From Sedimentisphaerales bacterium (lineage in GTDB: Bacteria > Planctomycetota > Phycisphaerae > Sedimentisphaerales > SG8-4): a stretch of DNA of 27,641 nucleotides. Each line of letters starts with the position of its first letter. The first letter of the stretch is position 1. The notes under the pieces are model-generated. The model searched no databases, was not told the origin of the DNA, and saw only the letters and a program-made list of their open reading frames with translations. Positions 8,172 to 16,891 of the stretch are shown here, one piece after another. Where the stretch lies: NCBI GenBank assembly GCA_016928975.1, contig JAFGJR010000139.1:1-27641 (forward strand), read 5' to 3'. The position numbers and the translations under genes are program-made.

Positions 8172-9296
8172 TCCACTTCTCATGTTGGCACGCACGAACC
8201 GCCGGGCCGCTCGGTCGAGCAGCATCTGGGCGTGCGCGATCGCATACTCCAGGTCCATCCTGTCCTCCATGCACGATACGGCCGCCTCAACGCCGGCCTG
8301 CTGGTATTCTCGCGGCGACAGGCGGACCTGTCCAGCGAGAATCCCCACTTTGGTGCCGGCGGCTTTCGCTGCGCGGAGAACGCCGGATACGACCTTGCCG
8401 TGCAGCGATTGCCCGTCGAACGAGCCCTCGCCTGTAATCACCCAGTCCGCGCCAGTCACCGCCTCCTGCAAATGGGCCTGCGCCATGACCGCGTCGACGC
8501 CGCAGACCAGCCGGGCGTTCATGAAGGCAATCGCACCGGCCGCCAACCCCCCTGCCGCGCCGGCACCTGGTATCTCGGCAATGTCCCTGCCAGACTGCTC
8601 CTTGACCACGGTCGCCAGATGCGCCAGAGCCGCATCGAGCTGCGTCACCATCTCCGGCGTCGCGCCTTTCTGTGGGCCGTAGACCCGCGCCGCCCCATGC
8701 TCGCCGCAAAGCGGATTGTCCACGTCGCACAGCACTTCGACTGTTGCATCAAGGCCGCGCTCCGGTGGCACGATTCTCCAGATCCGGCCGAGCTCGCCGC
8801 CGCCTAAGCCGATCTCCCGCCCATTGGCCGCGAGGAACTCCCAGCCGAGGGCCGTCGCCGCCCCTACGCCGCCATCGACGGTCGCACTGCCGCCGACGGC
8901 GAGCAGGACGCGCCGGGCCCCGTAGTCAACCGCGGCCTTGATAAGCTGCCCTACTCCGTACGTGGTCGTATACAGAGGATTGCGCTGTTCGGCGCGGAGC
9001 AGATGCAGTCCGGCCGCCGTCGCCATTTCCACGAGTGCGGCCTGATCATCGGGAAGCCAGACGAAGCCGGCATCGACTCTCATGTCCGGCAGCGGGCCCA
9101 TCGCCGTTCGAGCGACCCACTCTCCACCGGCGGCCGCCATCAGGACCGATGCGGTCCCCTCCCCGCCGTCGGCCATCGGCCTGGTCACGACCTGGGCCTC
9201 GGGCATCATCGAGCGAATCGCCGCCGCGACGGTCTCACAAGCCTGCATAGCCGTGAGCGAACCTTTGAACGAATCGATGGCAACGACAATCTTCAT
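8151..9296 (-). CDS. garK: Glycerate kinase (GarK/GlxK family)
   Basis: This 381-residue, full-length cytosolic kinase phosphorylates glycerate with ATP to 2- or 3-phosphoglycerate. Family hallmarks are the N-terminal KIVVAIDSFKGSLTA, the MADGGEGTA block, LLAVGGSATVDGGVGAA, and ITGEGSFDGQSLHGKV near residue 290. It overlaps the upstream larA-type gene by 4 bp (ATGA), so it is translationally coupled. With garR at 15989 it completes the tartronate semialdehyde to glycerate to phosphoglycerate route. The last six residues (VLQNGN) and the stop codon are encoded by element C. The protein therefore ends in repeat-derived sequence and the ancestral stop has been lost or replaced. The 2- versus 3-phosphoglycerate outcome cannot be read from the sequence. 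Confidence 0.93.
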   Translation of the reverse strand: MKIVVAIDSFKGSLTAMQACETVAAAIRSMMPEAQVVTRPMADGGEGTASVLMAAAGGEWVARTAMGPLPDMRVDAGFVWLPDDQAALVEMATAAGLHLLRAEQRNPLYTTTYGVGQLIKAAVDYGARRVLLAVGGSATVDGGVGAATALGWEFLAANGREIGLGGGELGRIWRIVPPERGLDATVEVLCDVDNPLCGEHGAARVYGPQKGATPEMVTQLDAALAHLATVVKEQSGRDIAEIPGAGAAGGLAAGAIAFMNARLVCGVDAVMAQAHLQEAVTGADWVITGEGSFDGQSLHGKVVSGVLRAAKAAGTKVGILAGQVRLSPREYQQAGVEAAVSCMEDRMDLEYAIAHAQMLLDRAARRFVRANMRSGVLQNGN

Positions 9297-10576
9297 AAGC
9301 CTCGCTCGGTGGCGACGTACGGAATCGTCTGCGGGCCCTCGGGCAACAGGCAGACCGATGCATCCGGACCATATCTTCGCAGCAGCCCGTCAACGGTCCT
9401 GGCAATGTCGTGGCATGGCGTGAGCATGGCCAGCTCGATCTCCTCGTCGGTCAAGTGACGGCTAAACAAATGCACATCATGCTTGCAGCAAATGGCAGCG
9501 TGAATCTGCGCCTGCCATGCATCCTGGCAACGGCAATCGCCGGAGCGGATCATCCTCAGCAGTGAGGCGGGACTATCCGCCTCGAACAGCAGCCTCTTGT
9601 ACCAGCCATGGTCGGGGATGCCGTCCTCGCAGTCGGCGGCCACGATGATGGCGCCACCTTCTTTGGCGATCCGCGCGGCGGCACTCATGCCCTTCACCGA
9701 CTGGTAGAGGTTCAGGTCGAGCGGATACCCCGAATTGGTCGTGACCACGACGTCGTATCGCATGTCGACTCCGACCATCGCCTGCTGCTTCACGAACGCA
9801 CAGCCCTGCTCGTGCGCACGCTCCAGGTCCCCGGCAAAAACCGCCGTGATCTCTTTGTCGCGATTCAACGCCACGTTGAGAAGGAACGTGGACGGCGCTA
9901 TCAGGGCGGCCTCTTGAATTCCCTCCCACACCGGATTGCCCTGCGTGACGCCCCACGTGGCGGCGGGGTGGTCGATGTTCCTCTCGCTGTGGTTCCTCAG
10001 GATCGTCTCAAGACCCGCCATCCCCGGCATGCAGGCCTTGCCCCCACCGGAGAAGCCCGCGAAGAAGTGCGGCTCGATGAAGCCCGTCAGGATTCGCACG
10101 TCACAGCGGAGGTACTCCTTGTGAAGCCAGACCTCGTTGCCGCCGGTGGTCGTGCCCGCCAAGGCATGAGTACCGCGGTCCCGCGCATCGTTTTGCACGA
10201 TCCGCAGCCGTCTTACGACCTGCTCGCCGAGCATCGCTCCAAGCTCGTCGATCGTGCAAGGCCGGTGCGTTCCCGTGGCGATCAGCAGGACAATGGCGCT
10301 GTCGCGGACGTGACCCAGTTCGTCGAGCAGGGCCGGTAGAATCGTGCGATACGGCGTCGCACGTGTGACGTCGTTGCAGATGATGGCGACTGTGTCTGAC
10401 GGCTTGACCAGGTCCTTCAGCGGCCGCGAGCCCATGGGACCGCGGAGCGCATCGCGGACCGCGCCGGCTGGATCGGCAGCCGCCTCGACATATTGCGGTT
10501 GGACCACATCCACATTCAAGCCCTCCGGCAGGCTCAAGTCCAGCCCCCATCGGCCATAGGCGAGTTTCACGTTCAC
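9293..10576 (-). CDS. larA: LarA-family nickel-pincer 2-hydroxyacid racemase/epimerase
   Basis: This 427-residue protein matches lactate racemase LarA in length and in spaced catalytic residues. Asp69 and Arg72 lie in NDVTR, His104 in ATGTHRP, and His170 and Lys180 in EPHFFAGFSGGGKACMPG. His196 is in LRNHS. Lys180 and His196 correspond to LarA Lys184, which binds the nickel-pincer nucleotide covalently, and His200, the Ni ligand. Cofactor-dependent racemisation is thus likely. The maturation genes larB, larC and larE are not in this window. LarA homologues act on several 2-hydroxyacids. Coupling by a 4-bp overlap to glycerate kinase and placement among sugar-acid enzymes suggest a glycerate or aldonate substrate rather than lactate, which is inference. 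The start is GTG at 10576, with GTG 10570 as the alternative. Confidence 0.88.
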   Translation of the reverse strand: MNVKLAYGRWGLDLSLPEGLNVDVVQPQYVEAAADPAGAVRDALRGPMGSRPLKDLVKPSDTVAIICNDVTRATPYRTILPALLDELGHVRDSAIVLLIATGTHRPCTIDELGAMLGEQVVRRLRIVQNDARDRGTHALAGTTTGGNEVWLHKEYLRCDVRILTGFIEPHFFAGFSGGGKACMPGMAGLETILRNHSERNIDHPAATWGVTQGNPVWEGIQEAALIAPSTFLLNVALNRDKEITAVFAGDLERAHEQGCAFVKQQAMVGVDMRYDVVVTTNSGYPLDLNLYQSVKGMSAAARIAKEGGAIIVAADCEDGIPDHGWYKRLLFEADSPASLLRMIRSGDCRCQDAWQAQIHAAICCKHDVHLFSRHLTDEEIELAMLTPCHDIARTVDGLLRRYGPDASVCLLPEGPQTIPYVATERGL

Positions 10577-10592
10577 GCGAGGATCATCCCAG

Positions 10593-11876
10593 CTATACGT
10601 TCCTGATCGATGACAAGTCGCCGCTCGCCGCCGCCTCCAGGATCGGCCGCATATAGGTATCGACAGTCTCCGGCGTCATCGGCACCGGCATATTCTGTAG
10701 CTTCGACCGCAACTGCGGATTCTTCGCGGCCGTCAGCGCCCGCTCGATATGAGTCTCGCTGAATCCGGCCACGTCGCTCAGTCGCGTCGGAACGCCGACC
10801 CTGTGGGCGAATTCCAGCATCGCGCGGGCCACCGCCACGCCCAGTTCTCGGCCACTGAGCTTCTCAGGATCTTCCTGCATCAGCCCGGCTTGCCGATAGA
10901 TGCGTCCGATCAGCCGCAGCGGCTCTTCAATGGCGGGGGCGAAGAAGACCGTGTAGTACGGATTCATGATCCCACAGGCGCGGCCGTGCGACAGGACGTC
11001 CACAAGCGAGAAGCTGGTCAGGTGGCCGCCGCTCGTGCCGCCGACCATGATCGCATACCCGCCCAGGTCCGTCGCCAGGCACAGAGCCTCCCGCGCCTCC
11101 GTGTCCTGCGGGTCGGCCATCACGTGAGGCAGGTGCTCGACGATCAGCGTGATGCACGTCTGGGCGATATCACGTGCCTTGTCGTAATAGGGCTTGCCCG
11201 CCGCGCCATAGAGGACTTCCAGGGAGTGCGAGAGGCCGTCGAAAGCCCCGTCTGCCACGAGAGCCTCAGCCGTGCTGAAACTCACCTGGTAGTCGAAGAC
11301 GCAGCGCGCCGGGACGATCGCGTCATCGACGATCAGCTTCTTCTGCGCGGTCGCCACGTCGGTGACATTGGCGTACTTGGTCAGGTGGGCCGCCGAGCTG
11401 GCGACGGTCTGAATGGCGATGTGAGGCACGAGGGACTTGCCCGCTTTTCCCAGGACCGCCGAGACCAGGCCGACTCCGAAGTAATCGTCGATCCGCCCGC
11501 CAAGCGTGCACAGCACATCCGCCGCCTTGGTCGCATCGATCGTGCTGCCACCGCCGAAGCTGACGATCACCTCCGGCCCGGCCTTCTTCAATTCCTCTGC
11601 GATGCGCAGAACGTCCTCGCGCGGCGAGTTGGGTCGGGCGCCTTTGATCTCGGCGTCGAGGGATCCGCCCGCCTCCATCAGCGACAACAGGATGATCCCG
11701 GCGAAGTCGTCGCTGTGGCCGAACGTCCCGCGGACCAGGGCCACCCGCGAGCCGAACGGGGCGATCACCTGTCCCACCTCGGACAGCACCAGCTTGCCAA
11801 ACAGGTACGCATCGCCCTTGAATTGGCGGAGCAGCTCACGTGCTTTGTCGAACTCGGCTTGCGTTCGTAGTTTCAT
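10593..11876 (-). CDS. Iron-containing alcohol dehydrogenase family protein
   Basis: This 427-residue enzyme belongs to the group III alcohol dehydrogenase / dehydroquinate synthase-like fold. It has the NAD(P)-binding GGGSTID motif at 108-114. Metal ligands are likely Asp213 and His217 (GAFDGLSHS), His285 (SGGHLTSF) and His297 (VLSHGRACG). ATG 11876 is supported by GAGGT six bases upstream, which overlaps the stop region of the SDR gene 9 bp away. The 16-bp gap to the larA-type gene indicates one operon. Members reduce or oxidise small hydroxyaldehydes, hydroxyacids or polyols. In this setting it may handle an aldehyde such as lactaldehyde, glyceraldehyde or a sugar semialdehyde, but nothing in the sequence fixes the substrate. 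Confidence 0.9.
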   Translation of the reverse strand: MKLRTQAEFDKARELLRQFKGDAYLFGKLVLSEVGQVIAPFGSRVALVRGTFGHSDDFAGIILLSLMEAGGSLDAEIKGARPNSPREDVLRIAEELKKAGPEVIVSFGGGSTIDATKAADVLCTLGGRIDDYFGVGLVSAVLGKAGKSLVPHIAIQTVASSAAHLTKYANVTDVATAQKKLIVDDAIVPARCVFDYQVSFSTAEALVADGAFDGLSHSLEVLYGAAGKPYYDKARDIAQTCITLIVEHLPHVMADPQDTEAREALCLATDLGGYAIMVGGTSGGHLTSFSLVDVLSHGRACGIMNPYYTVFFAPAIEEPLRLIGRIYRQAGLMQEDPEKLSGRELGVAVARAMLEFAHRVGVPTRLSDVAGFSETHIERALTAAKNPQLRSKLQNMPVPMTPETVDTYMRPILEAAASGDLSSIRNV

Positions 11877-11885
11877 CGTGTGACC

Positions 11886-12707
11886 TCAATTCATTTCGAA
11901 CCCGCCGTCGACGTTGAGCGTCTGGCCGGTAATGTAGTCGGCGTCGGCGGAGCAGAGGAAGGCCACCGCGGCGGCCACGTCCTCCGGGCTGCCCGGGCGT
12001 TGCAGAGGGACCTTCTCGATGAAGGCTCTGATCGCGTCGCCGGGCTGGGCACCCATGATCCGGCTGCGGTCGCGGTCGATCTGCTCCCACATGGGCGTGG
12101 GGATCACGCCGGGACAGACGGCGTTGACGTTGACGTTGTACGGGCTCAGCGCCAGCGCCGCCGATTGCGTGACGCTGATGATGGCCGCTTTGCTCGCGGC
12201 GTAGGCCATCTGCACGCTGCGCCCGCGCCGGCCGGAGATCGAGGAGAAGTTGACGATCTTGCCGTAGCTGCGATCCGCCCGTCCCTGCGCAACGACCTCC
12301 TGTGGAACCTGCCGGATCATCTGCCGGGCGACCGCTTGCATACACAACACCGTCCCTTTCAGGTTGACATCGATCACGCGGTCCCATTCCGGCTCCGTGA
12401 TCTCCAGGAAAGGCTTCGTCTGGGCGATGCCCGCCGCGTTGACCAGGATATCGATCCGGCCGAACTCCGAGACAGCCTGCCCGACCATGGATTCAACCTC
12501 CGCCAGAGACGCGACATTCATCGGGTACGCCTGCGCGCGTCGGCCCAGAACGTGAATCTCCTGTGTCACCTGTCCCACCGTCTCGGCGTTGATGTCCGCC
12601 ACGACGCAATCGGCCCCCTCGCGCGCCAGCCGCAGCGCGACGGCCTTGCCGATCCCCTGGCCGGCGCCGGTGACAATCGCCAGCTTGCCTGTCAACCGTG
12701 ACTCCAT
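11886..12707 (-). CDS. Short-chain dehydrogenase/reductase, polyol or sugar-acid type
   Basis: This 273-residue classical SDR has the glycine-rich cofactor motif TGAGQGIG (13-20), with Asp38 in VADIN favouring NAD(H). It also has the NAAG motif at 90-93, catalytic Ser155/156 (NFSSISG), and Tyr169 with Lys173 (YAASK). The C-terminal NVDGGFEMN is typical. The MWEQIDRDRSRIMG segment after PGVIPTPM resembles sorbitol/galactitol dehydrogenase-type SDRs. I chose ATG 12707; a GTG four codons upstream (12719) is also possible. It lies 39 bp after the uxaE-like gene and 9 bp before the alcohol dehydrogenase gene. An attractive but unproven role is reduction of the keto-uronate made by UxaE. Confidence 0.9.
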   Translation of the reverse strand: MESRLTGKLAIVTGAGQGIGKAVALRLAREGADCVVADINAETVGQVTQEIHVLGRRAQAYPMNVASLAEVESMVGQAVSEFGRIDILVNAAGIAQTKPFLEITEPEWDRVIDVNLKGTVLCMQAVARQMIRQVPQEVVAQGRADRSYGKIVNFSSISGRRGRSVQMAYAASKAAIISVTQSAALALSPYNVNVNAVCPGVIPTPMWEQIDRDRSRIMGAQPGDAIRAFIEKVPLQRPGSPEDVAAAVAFLCSADADYITGQTLNVDGGFEMN

Positions 12708-12746
12708 ACTCTTGCGCACCTGCCAACCGAGCCCTCGTCGGACAGT

Positions 12747-14330
12747 CTACCGCCGGCCGAAGACGTCGTCAGCCACGCGGCGGAGAAATTCCGCGATCCT
12801 GTCGTGGTATTGCCGGTAGAAATCCGCCGGCAGGTTGTAGAAGCTCTCGCGATGCACGAACCGGCCGTGCTCGTCGCGTCGGCCCACGGAGGCGAAGTTG
12901 TAGTGATGGAACACCGCGTGGTGCGGCGAGGGAGTCGGGTCGCCGCTGCTGGCATACTCATGCAGACAGTGTGCAGCAAACTCCGATCCTGCGGCCGCCT
13001 CACGGCGGGCATACGCCAGCGTGTCGTCCCACCACAGGCGAAACCGCTCCCGGTCGAACTCCCAGAGCACCTTGGCGAAGATGACCTGCAAGGAAGGGGA
13101 GACCTTGAAATGATTCCGCCCGCCGGTGGCACGGCCGATGGCCTGCCTCGCGGCGGGAGAGAGATCGTCGCCGGAGTGGATGTCCAGCATCACGCCGTGA
13201 TCGGCGGCAATCGCGTCGAGACGCCGGAGACGTCGCTCGAATTCAGCCAGACCGGCCGCGTCGTAGTCCTGTCCCTTCACGATGCCGACGTTCGGGGCGA
13301 CATGCGTCATCGGGACTCCCCGTCGGCACAACGCCTCTGTAAGGAAGGTCAACTCCGCCTCCGTCGTCAGGCAAGCCGACGCCGCCATGCGAGGCGGGCA
13401 TTCATCGACACTCAATTCAAGATCGAAAGGGACATCGCCTTTGACGGCCTTGATGTGACACGAGAGTTCCTCGACCACGTCGAGCGCCGCGCGGTACTTG
13501 CCGGGGAAATCCTGCGAATCCGCCGCCGTGTAATCGACCAGGTCGGACACATCGAGGGTGAAGAACGTGTAGTCGCGAGCCGCGTCAATGATGCGTTTGG
13601 CCCGGTCCAGGCCGCCCGGGCCTCGCCGAACGGTGATGTGATCGGCATCCGCTCCGTACGTGGGGTCCGTGTCCGTCTTCAGTGCCTCGATCACGCCGGC
13701 CACCCAGAGCCCCTCGAACGTGCTGCCCGTGTGGCCCTCTTCGAGTGTGCCGAAGCCGTACAGGTAGTTGCTGCGCGGCGCGCGACCGGCCAGAACGTCC
13801 TCCAGCAGGTTCAATTCCCGCACCGAATTCTGGATGGCGTTTGCGGCACATTGGCCCTCGTCCATCGCACGCCAGATGCCCGGCCAGACGGACGTGGACA
13901 TGCGAGTGCCGATCCCCAATCGCGGCACGGATCCCATCGCCCGCGGCCCCCTGTCCCGCCGAAGGTCGCGCACGTAGACGCGGATCGCGGCTGCATCCGC
14001 GGCATATGCCGCCAGGAACAGGTCGTGCCCCAGCGGCGTCGTATACAACGGGTCACCGAGTCCACTCATGTTCCCCTGTGCCCCAATCCTGATGAAGACG
14101 TGCTGGCGGTCAGGCAATCGACCAAGGAAGTACACGCTCCCACCGTGCTCCGCGCGGGAGCTGCGATACAGCTCGCAGGATTCGTGGCTCGCGCCCGCCG
14201 GGCGCACCGTATGCCAGAACGACGGCTCGATGGCGCCAACGATGTCTCGCGCCCGCCGGGCGTCCCACGTGACGGTATCCAGAATGGCGGGGTTGACCGC
14301 CGGATCGATGTCGAGGTCGCCGAATCTCAT
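12747..14330 (-). CDS. uxaE: Tagaturonate epimerase family protein (UxaE-like)
   Basis: This protein of 527 residues (541 from a TTG at 14372) carries blocks I associate with the UxaE family. These are GIGTRMSTSVWPGIWRAMD near 139-157, FGTLEEGHTGSTFEGLWV near 193-210, GADADH at 226-231, and YTFFTLDVSDLVDY. Later come a HSGDDLSP motif and FKVSPSLQ. UxaE interconverts D-tagaturonate and D-fructuronate at C4. It lets bacteria without tagaturonate reductase take galacturonate into the glucuronate branch. It is the first gene of the minus-strand run and diverges from the Nramp-like gene. No good ribosome site is visible at either start. The other genes of the route (uronate isomerase, mannonate dehydratase, KDG kinase/aldolase) are not in the window. 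The family call rests on remembered motifs. Confidence 0.75.
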   Translation of the reverse strand: MRFGDLDIDPAVNPAILDTVTWDARRARDIVGAIEPSFWHTVRPAGASHESCELYRSSRAEHGGSVYFLGRLPDRQHVFIRIGAQGNMSGLGDPLYTTPLGHDLFLAAYAADAAAIRVYVRDLRRDRGPRAMGSVPRLGIGTRMSTSVWPGIWRAMDEGQCAANAIQNSVRELNLLEDVLAGRAPRSNYLYGFGTLEEGHTGSTFEGLWVAGVIEALKTDTDPTYGADADHITVRRGPGGLDRAKRIIDAARDYTFFTLDVSDLVDYTAADSQDFPGKYRAALDVVEELSCHIKAVKGDVPFDLELSVDECPPRMAASACLTTEAELTFLTEALCRRGVPMTHVAPNVGIVKGQDYDAAGLAEFERRLRRLDAIAADHGVMLDIHSGDDLSPAARQAIGRATGGRNHFKVSPSLQVIFAKVLWEFDRERFRLWWDDTLAYARREAAAGSEFAAHCLHEYASSGDPTPSPHHAVFHHYNFASVGRRDEHGRFVHRESFYNLPADFYRQYHDRIAEFLRRVADDVFGRR

Positions 14331-14384
14331 ACTCTGAGCAGTGATGGTAATCCGCTCGCCCACCTCCGTCAATGCAGGAAACGA

Positions 14385-14413
14385 TTGTCTTGCCTTCCGC
14401 TGTATCGTATAAC
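14385..14413 (+). promoter_or_regulatory. Predicted sigma70-type promoter for the Nramp-like gene
   Basis: TTGTCT (14385-14390) and TATAAC (14408-14413) are 17 bp apart. Only seven bases separate the -10 box from ATG 14421. Transcription would start at or next to the A of the start codon, giving a leaderless mRNA, which agrees with the absence of a ribosome site. Confidence 0.5.
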
Positions 14414-14420
14414 CTCAGTC

Positions 14421-15977
14421 ATGCCGCGTGACGAACATAACGGGCGCGAACCGCCGGGGTCCACGCAGACCACAGGCATCGAGTCCCCGCCCAGAGGGGT
14501 TTTGGCGACGCTGAGCCGGCTCGGGCCGGGCATGATCATCGCCGGCTCCATCGTCGGGTCGGGCGAGCTGGTCCTGGCGACGAAGACCGGGGCCGAGGCG
14601 GGTTTCTGGCTGCTCTGGCTGATCGTCATCGGATGCGTCATCAAGGTCTCCACGCAGATCGAGTTCGCCCGCCACACGATCACCTGGGGCGAGACACCGT
14701 TGACCGCGCTCAACGGTGTGCCCGGCCCGCGATTCAGGGTCAACTGGCTCCTGTGGTACTGGACTTTCATGACCATCCTGGTCGTCTTTCAGCAGGGCGG
14801 CATCCTCGGCGGCGTTGGGCAGACCCTCGCGATCGGCTGCCCATTGACCCGTGACGGAGCCGAGTACAACCGCTTGCAGGAGCAACTGGTGCGGAATCGG
14901 ATCGAGCTCCAGTCGTTCCAGACGCAGGGGCACGACGACGCGAAGGCCGCTCCGTTGCAGCAGGAGATCGCCCGCCTGGCACAGCAGATCGCGGAACGCG
15001 ACGAGCCCAGGGACCCATACCTGTGGGCGGCACTGCTGGCCATCGTGACATCGGTCCTGCTGTACGTCGGCCGTTACCGGCTCATCCAGGTGATCGCCAC
15101 GGCGCTCGTGGCCACGTTCACGCTCGTCACGATCCTCACCGTGATCGCGCTGCAACTGCGACCGAACTGGGCGATTCAGGGCCACGAGCTGGCTCGCGGA
15201 CTGAGCTTCCGACTGCCGCCTGTCGACCCCGCCAGCGGCGTCAATCCGATGCGCACGGCCTTCGGGGCCTTCGGCATCATCGGCATCGGAGCAGCGGAGC
15301 TGATCATGTACCCCTACTGGTGCCTGGAGAAGGGCTATGCCCGGTTCACCGGTCCGCGCGACGGCACGCCCGGCTGGATCGCGCGGGCCCGCGGCTGGAT
15401 TCGCGTGCTGCACGTGGACGCCTGGACCTCCATGGTCGTGTACACGTTCGCGACGCTGGCCTTCTACCTGCTCGGCGCCGCCGTGCTCGGCCGGATCGGA
15501 CTGCGCCCCGGAGACCGGGACATGGTGCGCACGCTGGCGGCGATGTACATCCCCGTCTTCGGCCCGCTGGCCCACGTGATCTTCCTGTCCGGGGCGTTCG
15601 CCGTGCTGTACTCGACGCTCTTCGTCGCCGCCGCCGGCAACTCCCGCATGGTCGCGGACGCAATGGGACTCTACGGCGTCACGGACGGCTCCGAGGCCGG
15701 CCGCGCCTTATGGACCCGCAGGATCAGTGCGGTCTGGTGCTTCGCGGCGCTGGTGCTGTATGTATTCGTGCGGGCACCGGCCACGATGATCGTCGCCTGC
15801 GGCATCGCTCAGTCCGTCATGCTGCCGCTGCTCGGCGCCGCGGCGCTGTACTTCCGCTATCGCCACAGCGACCCGGCTCTGCGCCCGGGCCGGCTGTGGG
15901 ATGGAATGTTATGGGTCGCTTTTATCGCCTTTCTGATCGTCGGCGGCTGGTCGATCTTCACCCTTGTTGCCCGATAG
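14421..15977 (+). CDS. Nramp-family-like transporter lacking canonical metal motifs
   Basis: This 518-residue multi-pass inner-membrane protein has about eleven hydrophobic segments and the Nramp/APC-type first helix (LGPGMIIAGSIVGSGEL, 34-50). In true Nramp metal carriers this helix ends in DPGN, and the sixth carries MPHN. Here the sites read GSGEL and AAELIMYPYWCLEKG (291-305), so the usual Asp, Asn and Met ligands are missing. Residues 146-195 form a charged helical insertion (RLQEQLVRNRIELQSF...QQEIARLAQQIAER) that looks like a coiled-coil hairpin between two membrane helices. Gene neighbours handle sugar acids. A carrier for an organic acid or another ion is therefore as likely as one for manganese or iron. 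ATG 14421 fits the promoter; the open frame further upstream is antisense to uxaE. Its end is 11 bp from the convergent garR stop. Confidence 0.85.
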   Translation: MPRDEHNGREPPGSTQTTGIESPPRGVLATLSRLGPGMIIAGSIVGSGELVLATKTGAEAGFWLLWLIVIGCVIKVSTQIEFARHTITWGETPLTALNGVPGPRFRVNWLLWYWTFMTILVVFQQGGILGGVGQTLAIGCPLTRDGAEYNRLQEQLVRNRIELQSFQTQGHDDAKAAPLQQEIARLAQQIAERDEPRDPYLWAALLAIVTSVLLYVGRYRLIQVIATALVATFTLVTILTVIALQLRPNWAIQGHELARGLSFRLPPVDPASGVNPMRTAFGAFGIIGIGAAELIMYPYWCLEKGYARFTGPRDGTPGWIARARGWIRVLHVDAWTSMVVYTFATLAFYLLGAAVLGRIGLRPGDRDMVRTLAAMYIPVFGPLAHVIFLSGAFAVLYSTLFVAAAGNSRMVADAMGLYGVTDGSEAGRALWTRRISAVWCFAALVLYVFVRAPATMIVACGIAQSVMLPLLGAAALYFRYRHSDPALRPGRLWDGMLWVAFIAFLIVGGWSIFTLVAR

Positions 15978-15988
15978 GTTCCGTTGTC

Positions 15989-16876
15989 CTATGCCCTCAC
16001 CTGCACCTTGGCAAGCCGCTCGTAAAACTGGATGATCCCGCCGTGATCGTCGCCGGCTTTGCCATCCGCCTTCAGGGCCTGCAGGACCTCCATGACCCCG
16101 CTCGACAGCGGCACGGGCACACCCAGCTCGTGGGCCGTGTCCAGCGCATTGGCCAGGTCCTTGATGTGCAGCTCGATCCGGAACCCCGGCTTGAAGTTGC
16201 CCTTCAGCGCCAGTGGCATCTTGGCCTCCAGAACCGCGCTGCCCGCCAGGCCGCCCCGGATCGCCTGGAAGACCCTCTCCGGGTCCACGCCCGCCCTGGT
16301 CGCCAGGACCATCGCCTCGGAGACTGCCGCGATATTCAGGGCGACAATGATCTGGTTTGCGAGCTTGGCGACGTTCCCGCTGCCGATGTCGCCCACCCGC
16401 GTGACGGACGAGCCCATCGCGCCCAGGATGCCCTTGACGCTCTCGAAGACGCCCTCCGGCCCGCCCACCATGATCGCCAGGGTCCCGGCGACGGCCTTGG
16501 GTTCTCCGCCGCTGACGGGGGCATCGAGCATGGCGACGCCTTTTTCCTGCACCTGGGCCGCGATCTCCCGGCTGGCCAGCGGCGCGATCGAGCTCATATC
16601 GATCAGAATCATCCCGCGCTTCGCGCCTTCGAGCACGCCTCCGGGCCCGAGCACCGCCTCGCGCACGTGCGGCGAGTTGGGAAGCATGGTGATGACGATG
16701 TCGCTTCGGGCGGCAACGTCCTCGCCTGACGTCCCCTTCCTGGCGCCGGCCTTTGCCAGATCCTCCATCCTCTCGCCCACGACATCGTACACAACCAGCT
16801 CGTGGCCGGCCTTCAGCAGATTCCGGGCCATGGGCTTGCCCATGATCCCCAACCCGATAAACCCTATCTTAGCCAT
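15989..16876 (-). CDS. garR: 2-hydroxy-3-oxopropionate (tartronate semialdehyde) reductase
   Basis: This 295-residue cytosolic enzyme reduces tartronate semialdehyde to D-glycerate with NAD(P)H. It resembles E. coli GarR along its whole length from memory. Shared blocks include KIGFIGLGIMGKPMARNLLKAG at the N-terminus, ITMLPNSPHVREAVLG, LIDMSSIAPLASREI, DAPVSGGEPKA (118-128) and NVAKLANQIIVALNIAAVSEA with catalytic Lys171. FKPGFRIELHIKDLANALDTAHE follows. ATG 16876 has GAGG eight bases upstream. It follows the transaldolase-family gene across element D (80-bp gap) and converges with the Nramp-like gene. Glycerate kinase, which uses its product, lies 7 kb away on the same strand. Confidence 0.93.
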   Translation of the reverse strand: MAKIGFIGLGIMGKPMARNLLKAGHELVVYDVVGERMEDLAKAGARKGTSGEDVAARSDIVITMLPNSPHVREAVLGPGGVLEGAKRGMILIDMSSIAPLASREIAAQVQEKGVAMLDAPVSGGEPKAVAGTLAIMVGGPEGVFESVKGILGAMGSSVTRVGDIGSGNVAKLANQIIVALNIAAVSEAMVLATRAGVDPERVFQAIRGGLAGSAVLEAKMPLALKGNFKPGFRIELHIKDLANALDTAHELGVPVPLSSGVMEVLQALKADGKAGDDHGGIIQFYERLAKVQVRA

Positions 16877-16891
16877 CCTGTATTCCTCTTC

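Noticed and set aside
12804..14420. Extending the Nramp-like protein about 540 residues upstream in frame
   Set aside because: The open frame is antisense to uxaE and lacks hydrophobic or domain character; it stays open because of high GC.
15974..15992. Two-way terminator between the convergent Nramp-like and garR genes
   Set aside because: Only a 5-bp stem (ATAGG/CCTAT) is present and it overlaps both coding ends; too weak to call.
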